A stretch of 64,000 nucleotides of DNA from Isoetes taiwanensis (Eukaryota > Streptophyta > Lycopodiopsida > Isoetales > Isoetaceae), in assembly GCA_021234155.1 (NCBI GenBank), contig JAJEKV010000002.1, positions 44,069,203 through 44,133,202 on the forward strand, written 5' to 3'. The stretch's first letter is position 1. Every line of letters begins with the position of its first letter. The translations under genes were made by a program, and so were the position numbers. Of this stretch, positions 45,072 to 61,349 are shown in pieces. A model generated the notes under the pieces. The model saw nothing but the letters and a program-made list of their open reading frames with translations. It was not told the origin of the DNA and made no database searches.

Positions 45072-45984
45072 ATGGCCAGGGCTCTATCCAGTTCTGTTCT
45101 ACTATTCCTTTGTATCTGCCTCATTTTCTCCCCTTCATTTGCCGATTTTTGGTTCCCAAAATTTGAAGGAAAACAGCTCGAGTTGCTCAAAGCCTGGGAC
45201 AATATCACCGTAGCAGATGAACAGCTCAAGCTTAACGGATTGGCAAATAACCAGCTTGAAAGAACAGTTTACGCCAAGCCGCTCACGATCTGCCCGAAAA
45301 ATGGCTCGGTAGTTTCTTTTACCACAAATTTTACGTTTTTAATACAGGGGGGTTCTGGCAGGGGCGACGGATTTGCTTTCCTTATAACTCCTAAATACGA
45401 AGGAAGCCCTGCTGGAAGAAATGGCAAATGGTTAGGCTTTTGAATGCGGATCAGAATACTAAAAATGCAGGGGATTTTGTGGCAGTGGAGTATGATACCC
45501 TAAAAAATGCAGGAGCTCCACGGAATGATATCAACGATAACCACATTAAAATAGATGTGAATAATATCAGTTCTATTGCTGTGTACATGATTTGTACAAG
45601 TCCGACGTTGATCTTGCAAATGGGCAGGTTTTAAGCTCTTTCATAAGCTATGACGCAAAGACACAAGAGTTTAATATTTGTGTAGCTAATTCTTCGGATC
45701 CTGTGATTTCTAAAGTGCTGGATATCTGTTCTATATTGGATTCATATCGAGTTTACATGGGATTTTCAGCCGGAACAGAAACAGAGGGGATATACCAGAG
45801 CCACAACATTCTTACTTGGAGATTTATCTATGGTGAAACTGTGTCTAAAGGTACTAACAGATCTACCAGCAGCAGTGGAAATAAATCTTCGGCAAAATCA
45901 GGCTGTAGCCTTTCTGCTCCATCTGCCGTTCCATTTTTGGCTACAACATTCTTTGGTTTTGTGGTTCTGGCATTGTTTTTGTAA
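45072..45984 (+). pseudogene. Legume-lectin-domain protein with signal peptide and GPI-type tail, two frameshifts
   Basis: ATG 45072 gives a signal peptide (MARALSSSVLLFLCICLIF). It is followed by a legume-type lectin fold: LERTVYAKPLTICPKNGSVV, FTTNFTFLI, GDGFAFLITP, then FVAVEYDTLKN and HIKIDVNNISS, the metal and sugar-binding strand region. One missing base near 45438 and another frame change near 45590 split the gene into three frames that together cover the whole family. The C-terminus is Ser-rich and ends in a hydrophobic stretch (AVPFLATTFFGFVVLALFL), as in GPI-anchored surface proteins. There is no kinase domain, so it is not a lectin receptor kinase. Single exon. Likely a recent pseudogene. 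Confidence 0.82.
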
Positions 45985-46548
45985 AAAATGAGTGTAAACT
46001 ATAAACCTTGTGTCTGCATCTCTCAATACCTATTGTTGAGGTTACTCTTCTTCAGGAGCAACTATTAGCCTCAATTTGACTCAAAATGTGTTTCTTTTGG
46101 GGACCTGCAAGAGTCGTTAGAGCTTTGTTGTGCTTGGAAGCAGGGGATTGCAGAAGATTTGCACTGGACAATTTTTGAAGCAGAAAAGAGAGAGCTAAGA
46201 GAGCAGAAAAGAGAGGTCTAAAAGTTCATGATTTTTTTGTCATAACAGCAAATGGGTTAACCAGCTGCAGCACAGATGCACAACACAGAGAATGGACGGG
46301 AAGTGAAGACGATGTCTGAATATCACTGATGGTTTCTGAAACGGTTAGAAGCAAGGGAAGAAGGATAAATTTATTCGTCAAAGCTCTAATCTTTACGATT
46401 CTTGCATGCTTGCTTGGCCAAGATCTGCGCGTTGCATTGCAGATCTCTGAGAATGGGCTTGAATCCTATGACTTTGCCAACTAAATCTTACTTGTTATCA
46501 AAGGCCTCTGAAATTCTAACAAAGGCGAAAAACAGAGCGTATTTGTAC

Positions 46549-46665
46549 ACTATTTCTTTGCCTATAATTTTTGCAGCAAGCAGCTCATTTTCTTGCACTA
46601 TTTCTTTGCCTATAATTTATGCAGCAAGCATCTCATTTTCTTGCACTATTTCTTTGCCTATTTAT
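46549..46665. repeat. 48-bp tandem repeat, about 2.5 copies
   Basis: ACTATTTCTTTGCCTATAAT starts at 46549 and 46597, and a partial third copy starts at 46645. The period of 48 keeps an open frame across the repeats (16-residue units), but nothing around it supports a real gene. Confidence 0.7.
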
Positions 46666-46669
46666 TTAA

Positions 46670-48870
46670 TAACACTTCATCATATACATATCTTCTTAGC
46701 TCTTCACAAGATGAATACATATTTTCTACATAGGTTACCATGCACATCATATGAAATTTTGTTAGTCTAATTTAGCTTCATCATTATTTTGTTATTGTTC
46801 CTATTAGTCAAGCATCTCTAGAAGTGATACTATGTAGAGCTCTTTCACTCCAGCTCTTGCGGTATATTTTTGCATTTTTTATCTTACCACATTTGTCATT
46901 GGAACATTCAGACTCTACTATTTCATAGACATGCTAGCTGTCACGCACATTATGGGTTTCTGTAATGTGCATTATCTATTTATTTATGTGTAAACATTCA
47001 GAAAGTGAAGTCTTTTCTTATTGTCATTTGACATGTTAGCCTTGCTAAACTGACCATCTAAAATGTCCATGTTATATTCATTGTATGATTGTTTAATAGT
47101 TGTATTCCTCATTTACAACATAAGATACTTCTACAAGTTGATACAGAATTCAATCCCAAGGGTTTTAAATGACAAAATTTGAATAAAAAAAATGTTCACG
47201 GCGGCCTTGGCATTGATGAACTTGATTCTCCTCTTTATTGAATGAGTAGCAGCTTTGATAACTTCGATCTAGGACCAAGCCACTACGAGAAGTTCTAAGA
47301 GCATATGAGGTAATAAATAGAACCTATAAATTTGAGATACAACGTTTTGATGGATAAAAGTATCTAATTAATTAATTAACTAGTTATGTTGCCCGGCGTT
47401 GCCGGGCCTAACTACAATTTTATTGTAGAATTATATGAATAAAATGTAGGATTTAGGAACACTAAAATTGATTTTGTTCTATAAGAGTTGCAATTCACAA
47501 TAGAATAATTTCTAGGAGCTTCAAACATGTGTTTATAAGTTGGGCACTGTATAGATCATGTGATTTGGAATGGAGATTGAACTGAGGAAAGAGTATTGCC
47601 ATGGGATTTGTAGTTTCATGTTCGACAATAATAATGGCACTGAGGTGTGAGATGTAAATTGGAATCAAGCTAATATTGAGCCAACCTATTTAAATGAATC
47701 TTCAACTATATTCCAAAATTCATAATAGATGTGAATTAGCATAGTGAATTTAAATAGTTTGCTTGATGTGTTAACTCTCTCATACTGTTTGACATGTTTA
47801 TAGTGTAGACATGTGTTTCGCATTTGTGGCATGTCATGGCCATTGGGTGTGCGCCTTATTCTGCTTATAAAGATGGTTGTGGCGACTATTAAACTTTAAT
47901 CTTCCACAATAATGATCATATACCTAGAGATGAAGTACATCTACATGTCACGTGTTAGTTGCAATTTAAGTAAACACCACCCTAGTTTAATTGGTTAATG
48001 TTTGCAATGTATCTCTAACTACAATATGATGAAAATAATTCAATAAGACACATTTTTAAAAATATAGCTTCAACGATTTCTCAGCAAGATACAATTCCCA
48101 AGTATCATTTGGATAAGTTTGATCAGGGTTGATTTGCATTACAAAGCCTTGCTTAAATCTTGACATTTAATTCAAAAGTAACAGACATTTATAGGCAGCA
48201 TTGCTTGTTAAATGTAGTCCTAAAACAGTCCCACCTCAGAATGCAATTTACGTCAGTGTTTCTTCTGCCTAATGCTAAATGAGTAGTTCAATATGCATAA
48301 CAATTACCTGCATAAATATCAAAGGTGCTTCAAAGGCAGTATGTTGCTAGAAAACTTCTTATTAGGCAAAAGAATAGAAGGTATACACCTTATACAGAGA
48401 TTATTCCATTGTAAAAAAAAAAACAATTGTAGATATGAGAAGTATGTATCCAGACTTGGACCTTTGTCAATTGAACTATTTAATTTGAGGCACCTTCTTT
48501 TCTATCATAATTGGAATTCTAGACTACGAAAGTTGGGTCTATCAAAGATTCAGCACATATGGTGTTGGTGTTTCTAGGCTAACATATCTGTAGAATTTAA
48601 AAAACTAAATCACGTGAGATGAAGCACAAAGGGAGCATACTGATATGCTCAAAAGATGTGGAAGATATCATTTAAAACCCTCCATTGGAAGACATTAAGA
48701 TTTTGAACATGGATGAAGAATGCCGTATTATTATAGTAATAGATAATGGAAATGGAATATCACAACCTGCAGGTGCTATGAATACATGTGTGAGAGTAGT
48801 GGCACATCATGTACATCTGTAAACTCGTTAAATCAGCAATATTTTGTTAGAACAATTCATCAACTGCATA
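46670..48870. other. Unassigned AT-rich DNA
   Basis: No gene is recognised. A 17-bp dyad, GCCCGGC-GTT-GCCGGGC, lies at 47391-47407 behind AACTAGTTATGTT, related to the dyad at 15853-15869. Confidence 0.4.
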
Positions 48871-48879
48871 ACACTTTAC

Positions 48880-48985
48880 CTTGATCAACAATAGGAAAGC
48901 GAAAAAATTGTTCATCATGTATAGCACGAAGTTCATCTACATTACTTGTCTCAGAAGAAGCACATTCTAGATTAGATACCATCTT
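48880..48985 (-). CDS. Possible internal exon of an unidentified gene
   Basis: On the minus strand a TGCAG acceptor precedes 106 bp that stay open and read SNLECASSETSNVDELRAIH and then DEQFFRFPIVDQ, followed by a GTAAAG donor. The composition is protein-like, but the family is unknown to me and no neighbouring exon could be joined with confidence. It may belong with the kinase-like fragment 3 kb upstream on the same strand, or be a remnant. Confidence 0.25.
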
Positions 48986-49608
48986 CTGCAGCAATACAAT
49001 GAACTTGAGATTCGTAGACATAATGGATGCAACATTTCGAATAGAACCATAATATCATAAACATACCTAAAAGGACCAAATATTAACAGAGGAAACATCC
49101 ATTAGCTTGGAATTGATGCCTCTCCATCAACTATCACATGCATTTAGAGCACAACCAATGTGCTAAACTATTTAATAATAATTTCATGGCAACCTAGATA
49201 TTTGAAATCTGATCTAGGAATCTTATGGCTGGATCCAGATATGAGGCAGGTGATCAAAAATCATTCTGCTTGCAATCATTTCACAACAAATTAAATACAT
49301 GACTGTAAAGAACATTTTGCTTACAATCACTTCACAACAAATTAAAGACACGACTAAACATTAGAATAATCTAAACAGCATAGAATATGGATTAGATTGA
49401 TCCTACCTCTGAGGAGAAATGGTGCTTCATTTAGATCTAAGTTTACCACATTTGGCCTTATCTTGTGCAAATAGATGGCAACATCGATCAGGATGGCCAT
49501 AAACAGTGCAAGTTACATAGTACCAGTAGCTATCCGGCAGAATAAAAGTAGTCAATAATCAGATAGTCATGTTTAAATAGTAAAAATATAATAAAGAAAT
49601 AGTGTTCG

Positions 49609-50168
49609 TTAGTGAGTGAGTAACTCCACCCCCATCGACGGCTCACGAGGCGCCACGTGGCGCGCTCTCGACCGTCGGATCCTTGAAAGTTCTAGAAGCT
49701 TCTAGAAGGTCCTAAAGCTTCTAGACCATTCTAGAAGCTTCTAGAATCTTCTTCTTGAACTTCTAGAAGCTTCTAGAAGCTTCTGGAGTCTTCTGAAATG
49801 TTCTTGGGCGTTTCCAAAATCTTTTATGTTTTGTGGGGGATTCGAACCGTGGTCATTGCCCCCCAAGCCCTCTATCTTGAGTGAGTGAGTAACTCCACCC
49901 CCATCGACGGCTCAGGAGGCGCCACGTGGCGCGCTCTCGGCCGTCGGATCCTTGAAAGTTCTAGAAGCTTCTAGAAGGTCCTAAAGTTTCTAGATCATTC
50001 TAGAAGCTTCTAGAATCTTCTTGTTGTCTAGAAGCTTCTAGAACATTCTAGAAGCTTCTGGACTCTTCTAAAATGTTCTTGGGCGTTTCCAAAATCTTTT
50101 ATGTTTTGTGGGGGATTCGAACCGTGGTCATTGCCCCCCAAGCCCTCTATCCTTACCACTAGACCAAA
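49609..50168 (-). repeat. SINE dimer with tRNA-like head and arrays of heat-shock elements
   Basis: Read on the minus strand, 50168-50111 is a tRNA-like pol III head: A-box TGGTCTAGTGGTAAGG and B-box GGTTCGAATCCCC. The body follows to about 49879, and a second body lacking the A-box follows to about 49609. Each body has several perfect heat-shock elements, for example TTCTAGAAGCTTCTAGAA at 49690-49707, 49729-49746 and 49959-49976, and five alternating units at 49761-49783. Each also has a 14-bp palindrome GCGCCACGTGGCGC with a G-box core (49650-49663 and 49919-49932). Confidence 0.75.
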
Positions 50169-50514
50169 CATTAATTTGTTGAAACAAATGCAAGTTCACA
50201 TATAGTTAAGGGTGAGAGCTAATTAACTCAAGAATGCTCTAGGATGTTCTAGAATGTTCTAGAATATTTTGGATGCTCATGGGTAAGCACCTCAGTGTAA
50301 AAATAGCTCATGGGAGTAGGTACCTCAGTCTAAACATAGTAAGTTTTTTGAAAACTTTGCTCCTCCTGGGTGGTTGAGCAATAGATGATTAGTAGCATAG
50401 GAAGTTTCTTGAACATATAAGGGTAGTAGGTTTGGGTAAGCTCCCAATGGGTGATAGTTTGAAATTGGTAGTTGGTGTAGTAAGTGTGAGTAAGCTTTTA
50501 ATGGGTGCCCAAAC

Positions 50515-50596
50515 TGAGGCGAGGCCCCGAAGGGGCCGAGCCGAGGAATGAGTGCAAAAGAAAAGGGCCCGGCCGTCAGGCCGGGCCCTTTTCTAG
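50515..50596 (+). mobile_element. Helitron-type 3' terminus
   Basis: A 16-bp perfect stem with a GTCA loop (AGAAAAGGGCCCGGCC against its complement, 50559-50594) runs into CTAG at 50593-50596, followed by T. A GC-rich hairpin just before CTRR, with T next, is the hallmark of Helitron 3' ends. A second stem, GGCCCC-GAA-GGGGCC, lies just upstream (about 50523). The 5' TC end of the element could not be located, so its length is unknown; no helicase or Rep is nearby, which suggests a non-autonomous element. Confidence 0.5.
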
Positions 50597-50599
50597 TAA

Positions 50600-51890
50600 A
50601 ATATTATAATATCATATAACATATAGATGTGCAAGGATAAAAGCACATAGGCAAAGATGGAATATGGAATTGAACCATTTTGAGTGCTGGCTAATTGCTT
50701 CATTGTTCCATTTGCACACACAATAGAGTATGGTCACCCTTTTCTGCAAACAGCAACAAAGACTTATTTATCACCATGAGTTAGAGTTTGTTCCCAATCA
50801 GACTGGTTACTTCAGACAACACGATATTATAACAATTTTCAAATAAACTAATAAAAATGTTGCACCTCTCATCATGGTCCACAGTTGATTTTGCTGCAGC
50901 AACGGCTTCAAAAGCAGGAAGCATTTAACATTTGCAACTTCAATGCCACAAACTGCATTGCAATTCAAATAAACAATGTAGATTACAAAAATAGACACAG
51001 GATTGGGTATTAACAAATGTAGATTAGACGAAGGATTGGTGAAGAATGTCAGACCCAGATACTTGCCTAACTAATTCATAAAAGAATCAACAGGACCTGT
51101 TTATCTTTGTTGAGAGGATTGGTTCATATCTTAATGTTGTCGTGGCTCAAAGCTTCAAGAGGGGGGGGAAAAAGGGCACATCTCATCAAAAGAGGAAAGA
51201 GTTTTACCTCCTCTTATAATTCTTAAAGGTTTGCCTGAAGAAGCAAGCAGCCCCTGCTAGTACTGTGAAAAATCATGATGCAACTGCTGCTAAGCCAATA
51301 CAATGGCAAGTAGTATGCAAAACAAAAGGAACAGTAGACTCTAACATGTAGAACAATAAAGAGTATGTAGAAGGACATGCTTTTCGATGAAGTTAATCAT
51401 CGAACTGGATATGCTAGAATCATCGAACTGGATATGCTAGAAGCACAAAAACAAAAGCCTGGGGCTGCCTGATTGGCGCTTATCCTTTTGATGGAGTTTA
51501 AAATAAGGTTATCAAGTAGTTATAGTTATCAAACGCTGCTTACAGATGAAACAAAGCTCTAGAGTTTAACTCTATGGTATCGTTAACAATTCCAAAAGAA
51601 CGTTAAAAAGACTACCATGGAAAGGAAAATATAATAATACCTGGAAGCACTCGTGCTCTTTTGAGATTAGATGGATCGATCTGAAAAGCCATGCAAACGT
51701 GAGAAAAACAACCGAAGCTAAATACGCTAAATGTAAAACCAAATAGAATGCATGAATCGTGATAAAAACCATACTATATGTGAATGGATTTCACCTTGAA
51801 AGAAAAAAAAAGGGAAAGAAACTTACTGCAGAAAAATATGCCGAAGTTGATAAGTGCAAGGCTCGTTCTGGCATCAGCCTAAGTTGCTTG
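50600..51890. other. Unassigned DNA, possible introns
   Basis: No supportable gene. A 21-bp direct duplication (ATCGAACTGGATATGCTAGA, two adjacent copies) is at about 51400-51440. A G-run is near 51162. Confidence 0.35.
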
Positions 51891-51912
51891 ATCAATCCAT
51901 CTCTACGATTAC

Positions 51913-52080
51913 ATCAAGCAAGCTACATTCGCACATTTCCATGATCAAGTGCCAGAATCCCTCGTCTTTGATTACTTCGTGTATATGCACTACGCCAGGG
52001 CTGCTGGCTAATTTCTGCATGATCTCCATTTCCTTGATCGGCTCTGTGTCTCCTACCCAGATGATTTTGTTTCCTGGACG
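51913..52080 (-). pseudogene. Protein-kinase N-lobe exon fragment
   Basis: On the minus strand the translation includes PIKEMEIMQKLASSPGVVHI, followed by HEVIKDEGFWHLIMEMCE. This matches the alpha-C helix to hinge region of Ser/Thr kinases (E-I-M...HPxVV...V-M-E-x-C). A possible GT donor follows LLD near 51913. A TAG lies just upstream at the 5' side (near 52083), and upstream codons (VEIFLGGAWSLAAR) could be a decayed glycine loop in another frame. The catalytic and activation segments are not seen in the next kilobase. Probably an exon remnant. Confidence 0.5.
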
Positions 52081-52089
52081 CTAGGTCGT

Positions 52090-54315
52090 AAAAAAAAAGT
52101 TTTCCTTATCTGGCCGCAAGTGACCATGCTCCTCCAAGAAATATCTCGACAGTTTTTAGAGCATCTAGATCTGGCGATGGCAGGCGAAGGTGTACCGGTG
52201 TCATATCTGACCTCAAAAATTGGAAGTCCATATCTTTACTTTATCTGATCCCGAATATGAATTTCCACGAAGGACGAAGCCCACCCTAAGGAAATCATCG
52301 AGAATTAATTTTTTTCAATTTTTGGATAGCCGGAGTTTTTTCCGGCGTCTAAAACCCCTTGAAACCTTAGGAAATCATGTTAGAAAAATTCCAAAAAAGT
52401 TTTTCACCAAACCTGAAAATCCCAAATTAAAAAGATTGATTGATTGATGATTGATACCAATGGCTTCTTTTGCAATCCCTCAAACTAAAACGGATTATGA
52501 CATCCATATTTATGTTAGGCCTAACGACCACAATTTAAACAATAGTAAGTCAGTTGGAAAGAGAAATGGCCGCCGCGATAAATTTCTTGTATTCATAATC
52601 ACAATAATCTAGCCTATTACATAAAATAACTAGGAAAGTGCATAGAACCCATGAATACGCAAGCAAAGTAGAATCATTAAAGTTCCTAGGAGGTTCTAAT
52701 GCAACACAAATGGAACAAAATGTTTGACTATACCAAACTTAGATAGGCGTGCCTTAAGTGTAGAACTAACCCTACTTTTGAAATATTCAACAATATATTC
52801 AAGTGGTCCCTACGATACTTAGACCAAGTAAGTAATAAGGATGTTAGTCCTTATATGGTGGCTACATTAAGGTGGTGGTCTAAACCTAATCTATCCAACT
52901 GCATATAATGGAATGAAGTTATGCAAACAAATAGTTAATTAGCTTCTCACAACATCATAGGAAGTTAGGAATTCAAAAAAGGTCCTCAAAATCTTTATTT
53001 ACATGTGCCCTTCCAATTTTGTATTAGTACCTACTCCACAACAAGACAATTACTACACGAGTGCTTGAACATACTCGTCGCGATCTCCGTACCATGCATA
53101 GAAACAAGGAAAAAGACTTGCATATTTATGTGACACAAATGCAAAGAAATTGCAAGAGGACTAATCTAGCAATAAGCAGCACACAACAGCAAAATATATA
53201 TGTGGTTGTGTGCCACATGGGTAAACAAATGGGGAGTGTACGTGTGCATGAGGGGTATGCATTCATACATGCCATCATAACTAGCAGGGGACAATAAAAT
53301 GAGTCAATTTAGTGAGGCTGCATTCATGTAGTGGCTCTAGACATGGATTTTCTACATCTAGTGCAATGGCAGCCGACGGTTCATTACCCCTGTTTCCATT
53401 CATCCCTATGATCTATGCAATATGGTCCCACAACCAGTAGCCATTTCCAAGCTCCAGTCATCCTTCCAAGTCCACAAAAAAAATAAATAAATAAAATAAC
53501 AACGATTGAACTAGGGATAAAATTATAGTATCACTTGGACTAAGGTGGGCACAAGTCCACCACAATGAGTATGTAAAAAACTTGAATAGGTATTAGTAAC
53601 TAGTGGGGTTTTGTTGGGCAATAAAAAAACCAAGGGAGAAAGTATAGGGAAAAAGCTAGATTGTATGTTTTTATTCCCTTTTAACCCAGGACAGGTAGGT
53701 AGCTATGTGTAGATATCTACCTCCTCCTTCTGTGTCCCTGCCTGCTAGCTGCCAGAAGCCAGTGCTGCCCTTGGCCCCTGCCCTGCCCGTTTCTGCCCTT
53801 CTCCTTGCCCTTGCCCTTACTACCCTTTGTGGGCTGCTCTGAACAAAGGGGTTGGTTTTTGCAGCTGGAGCTTCTGGCTTACTTGTTTTCATTGGCATTT
53901 GCATATCTAGCCTATCTGCTTAAGGATGCATCGCTTTGCGTGTTTTTTTCAGCTTAGGGAATCTGATGATCCATAACCAAAACTAAACGCGGACAGGAGT
54001 TAGCTGCCCTTGGATTTGCCCTTTTCTTTTACTCACTGGCAGGTTATTAAATCGCCAGTAATCCGGTATTTCTGACTTGAGCCTTTGGCTAATCGTATTC
54101 TTAAGGTCGGTCGGCCACGAGTTTTTATGAAATATCAATCAGACTCTGGATCCGATATTGTGAATCATGGTAAAGGATTGGTTAGTCGTGTTCTAGCGAT
54201 TAGATCTGAAATGGGTCCCTGGAAGCACCTTAGTTTAGTATGTGATTGAGATTGATGGAAGTTGTTTGGAGATAGAGAGGAGTGAGATTAAGATTATCAG
54301 AAGGGATTTGATAAG
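52090..54315. other. Unassigned DNA and upstream region of the BSK gene
   Basis: No gene is supported. The open frame at 53671-53904 on the minus strand lies in GC-richer sequence that probably belongs to the BSK promoter or leader. No convincing TATA box could be chosen. Confidence 0.4.
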
Positions 54316-58679
<4,364 letters not shown>

Positions 58680-59090
58680 AGCTCTTTTATGTAGTGCGCA
58701 ATTTGGTTCACTTTGTGTGCTGCCCCTACGATGGGACGTTGTGGCAATGGGTGTCGTGTGCCAGAGAGCAAGATTTTCCCATCCACCACATGTTTTATGA
58801 AACTAGGGTTATAGAATGGTGGATGGTGAATTCATTTATTTACAGACCAGTCGTGCAAGAATATGCCAGTAGCTTCATTTTTTTAGTGGATCTACCTGTT
58901 CCTACCACAGTTGTATTATTTCTTCTTTGCTTTATAGGACTGTTTTAGTAGCGCCAGGACTCTCGTTTTCTTCTGTAAGCATATTATTCAGCCAAATTGG
59001 TAAGAGGTCTTATCTCTTCTCGGGCATTTGTAACTACTCGAGCTTATTCATATATCCAACTTTGATTCATGTATGCTAAATAAATTGGTT
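58680..59090 (+). terminator. 3' UTR and poly(A) signal of the BSK gene
   Basis: AATAAA at 59079-59084 lies 400 bp past the stop codon, within a T-rich context. It is the best candidate for the cleavage signal; no nearer AATAAA is seen. Confidence 0.5.
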
Positions 59091-59099
59091 CGTTTATTT

Positions 59100-60380
59100 A
59101 ATTTCCCGCCGTATTGAGATGCTAAAAGGTTGCAGTTATTGTGCATCCTTTTGACCGTGCCCCCATCAGAAAGTGTTTTAGGCTTAATAATAACGGGTTC
59201 TAGCTTTTTGGAAATTTGGTCCCAACCAGCTTCTCTTGTGCATGTTCTTGGACTAACCAGAGACTAATAAAAAACATTAGTGAAGGGGATCTTCACAACT
59301 TGAGTAATGCTCATGCATAGCCAAAGCGCAGCCTCCACATCAATGTGCGTTGATCTTTTAATTTCTTAAAGGATATAAAGATTTTTCATTTGTAAGCTTT
59401 CACAAGACCTTATAGCAAAATAGACACCCAGATTTGAAGAGGGTTGGCTACAAAACCCAAGTAAGATACAGAATCACGACTTGTAATGATAAACCCAAGT
59501 AGCTTGATAAATGTTTCTCACTATTATATAAACCTTCGAACACATTCTTGAACTTTCTTAATTTATCTATAGGGGTTTTTCTTCCCACATGGGGGGTTTT
59601 TTCGTCCCAGTGGTAGAGACACATTGTATAGGGTTTCTGTGGTTTTCTTTTGTGTTTGGATACTTTCCGATATATTGTACCGTCTCATAGGCCAGTCGGC
59701 CTCCGTGGACGTTAAAATATACTTCCTTCCTTCTATGAGTATGTTAATTGTATATGCTCGTCTAGAGCAAAGGAGTTTTATCTCGTCAAAATGACCAGTT
59801 TGTTACACAAAGGTGAAGTCCCCAGTTTTCGAATGGTTGGAAGTCGTATTTTGGAAAAAAATTCTACATTAGGTTTTTTGGCTACCTATCTGTATTGTTT
59901 GGCTAAGGTTAGGTTTTTTTTATACGGTTGGTATTTCGTTGATGAGCAACGAGATTCTTGGAAAGTTTTTTTTGATAAGGCAGGGCAAGGTTTGGCCGGA
60001 TCGTGGCATTGCAGGCCTGGCTTTATGGAGGTTCTATCTTGATATGTTCCTATTTATCTGTTCCTTGGTTTTTTTCCCCCTTGTGTCGTCTGCATTATTG
60101 TGGTCTGTGCGTGTTCATTTGACTAGAGCTCCTTGTGTCTAGTTGCTTATCCGGCTGGGTAAGTTCTTTGATTCGCTATGGAAACCCATAGGATGGCATT
60201 GGCTCCTGATGCTTTAGCCTTTCTGCTGTGTGTGTAATTGTTGTATCAATTCTTGCACTTGTTGGTATGAGGAAGGCTACTAAGTTGTTCCAGCCTGATG
60301 GTGGCAGGTGGATTCATGTGTCTATCACTCTTTTCTTATAGTGTCATTGACATTGATTTGTCGTTCGTTGGGAAGCTAAC

Positions 60381-60411
<31 letters not shown>
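59100..60411 (+). mobile_element. Probable retroposed copy ending in poly(A)
   Basis: A run of 26 A at 60386-60411 ends a stretch whose last ~600 bp is T-rich and untranslated-looking, as in LINE or SINE 3' ends. No RT motif is legible, so the family and the 5' limit are unknown. The part before about 59560 may be ordinary intergenic DNA. Confidence 0.35.
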
Positions 60412-60838
60412 GTACATGGCTGGTGTTACAGCCTACAAAAGTTAGGATCGATTGTGCTACCTAGAACTCCCAGAGTTCCCCTACCTTGAGTTCCCATAAC
60501 TCCCCACGCACAACCGCAACTAACCCCTAGGATTAGATTGAAGCCCAGCTTCAATAGTTCTCATCACAAGAACTGCTACTGCCACTGTAGTATTACTCAA
60601 CACTAGAGCAAAAGCACAAAAACAATGGATGAATCCCAGGTTATCAAGAAGACTTTGGAAACATCCACAAAGAGGTCGAAATGGCGTCTAGGTAGCCAAG
60701 AAGGAAGAATATATAGCACAATAACAGGGGGCTTCATTTGTGTTTTTTGTATGCTTTTCAATATGGTTTTGCTATGATTTGATGTATTCGTTTGACTGTA
60801 CTAGTATTTCTTGAGTGCACCTATTCTTGGCCGTTGAT

Positions 60839-60950
60839 TTAAAAAATAAAAAATAAAAAAATTGTACGGTTGTATATGAATATTAGATAAAAGCTAAAAA
60901 AAAAAAAAAAGAGATTGTGTGGTTGTATGTGAATATTAGATAAAGGCTTG
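60839..60950. repeat. A-rich tract between 36-bp direct repeats
   Basis: GGTTGTATATGAATATTAGA at about 60868 recurs as GGTTGTATGTGAATATTAGA at about 60921, with a run of A between them. It could be an old poly(A) insertion with a long target duplication, or a simple tandem duplication. Confidence 0.5.
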
Positions 60951-60989
60951 ACTGATTTGGTGATGGCGCAGCTCACTGGGGCTAGGGTT

Positions 60990-61345
60990 TTGGTGCTGCT
61001 TCAATCTCAGATATCTCTCTCTTCGGGTGTCCATTTCGAGCAATTTTTGGTGCATTGGAAAGCCCTTGCAGTAAGCTTTCCAAATGTGCATGGCATCAGG
61101 TAATTTTCTCTCTAGTTCAGTCCAGGATTTGGGATCATCTATTTGGGCCTCCATGGTTACCGTAAGTTTTGGCGTTGCTTCAATCTCAGATATGTCCCAC
61201 CTCGAGTGTCCATTTTGAGCGATTTTTGGTGTATTGGAAAGCCCTTGCAGTAAGCTTTCCGAGTGTATGGCGTCATGTAGCTTTCTTTGTAATTCAGTCC
61301 CGTAATTGGGATCATGCATTTCGGCCTCCATGGTTACCACCGCCA
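60990..61345. repeat. 179-bp tandem duplication
   Basis: TCAATCTCAGATAT starts at 61001 and again at 61180. The blocks TTGGAAAGCCCTTGCAGTAA and GCCTCCATGGTTACC are shared at matching offsets. A minus-strand open frame spans both copies and so has an internal repeat (VTMEAE.../VTMEAQ...), but it matches no family known to me. Confidence 0.7.
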
Positions 61346-61349
61346 ATAT

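Noticed and set aside
50559-50596. Rho-independent bacterial terminator
   Set aside because: The stem followed by T-run looks similar, but the context is plant nuclear DNA and the CTAG-T ending fits a Helitron end better.
53671-53904. A minus-strand gene upstream of BSK
   Set aside because: Its Arg/Ala-rich composition reflects a GC-rich leader or promoter; no motif.
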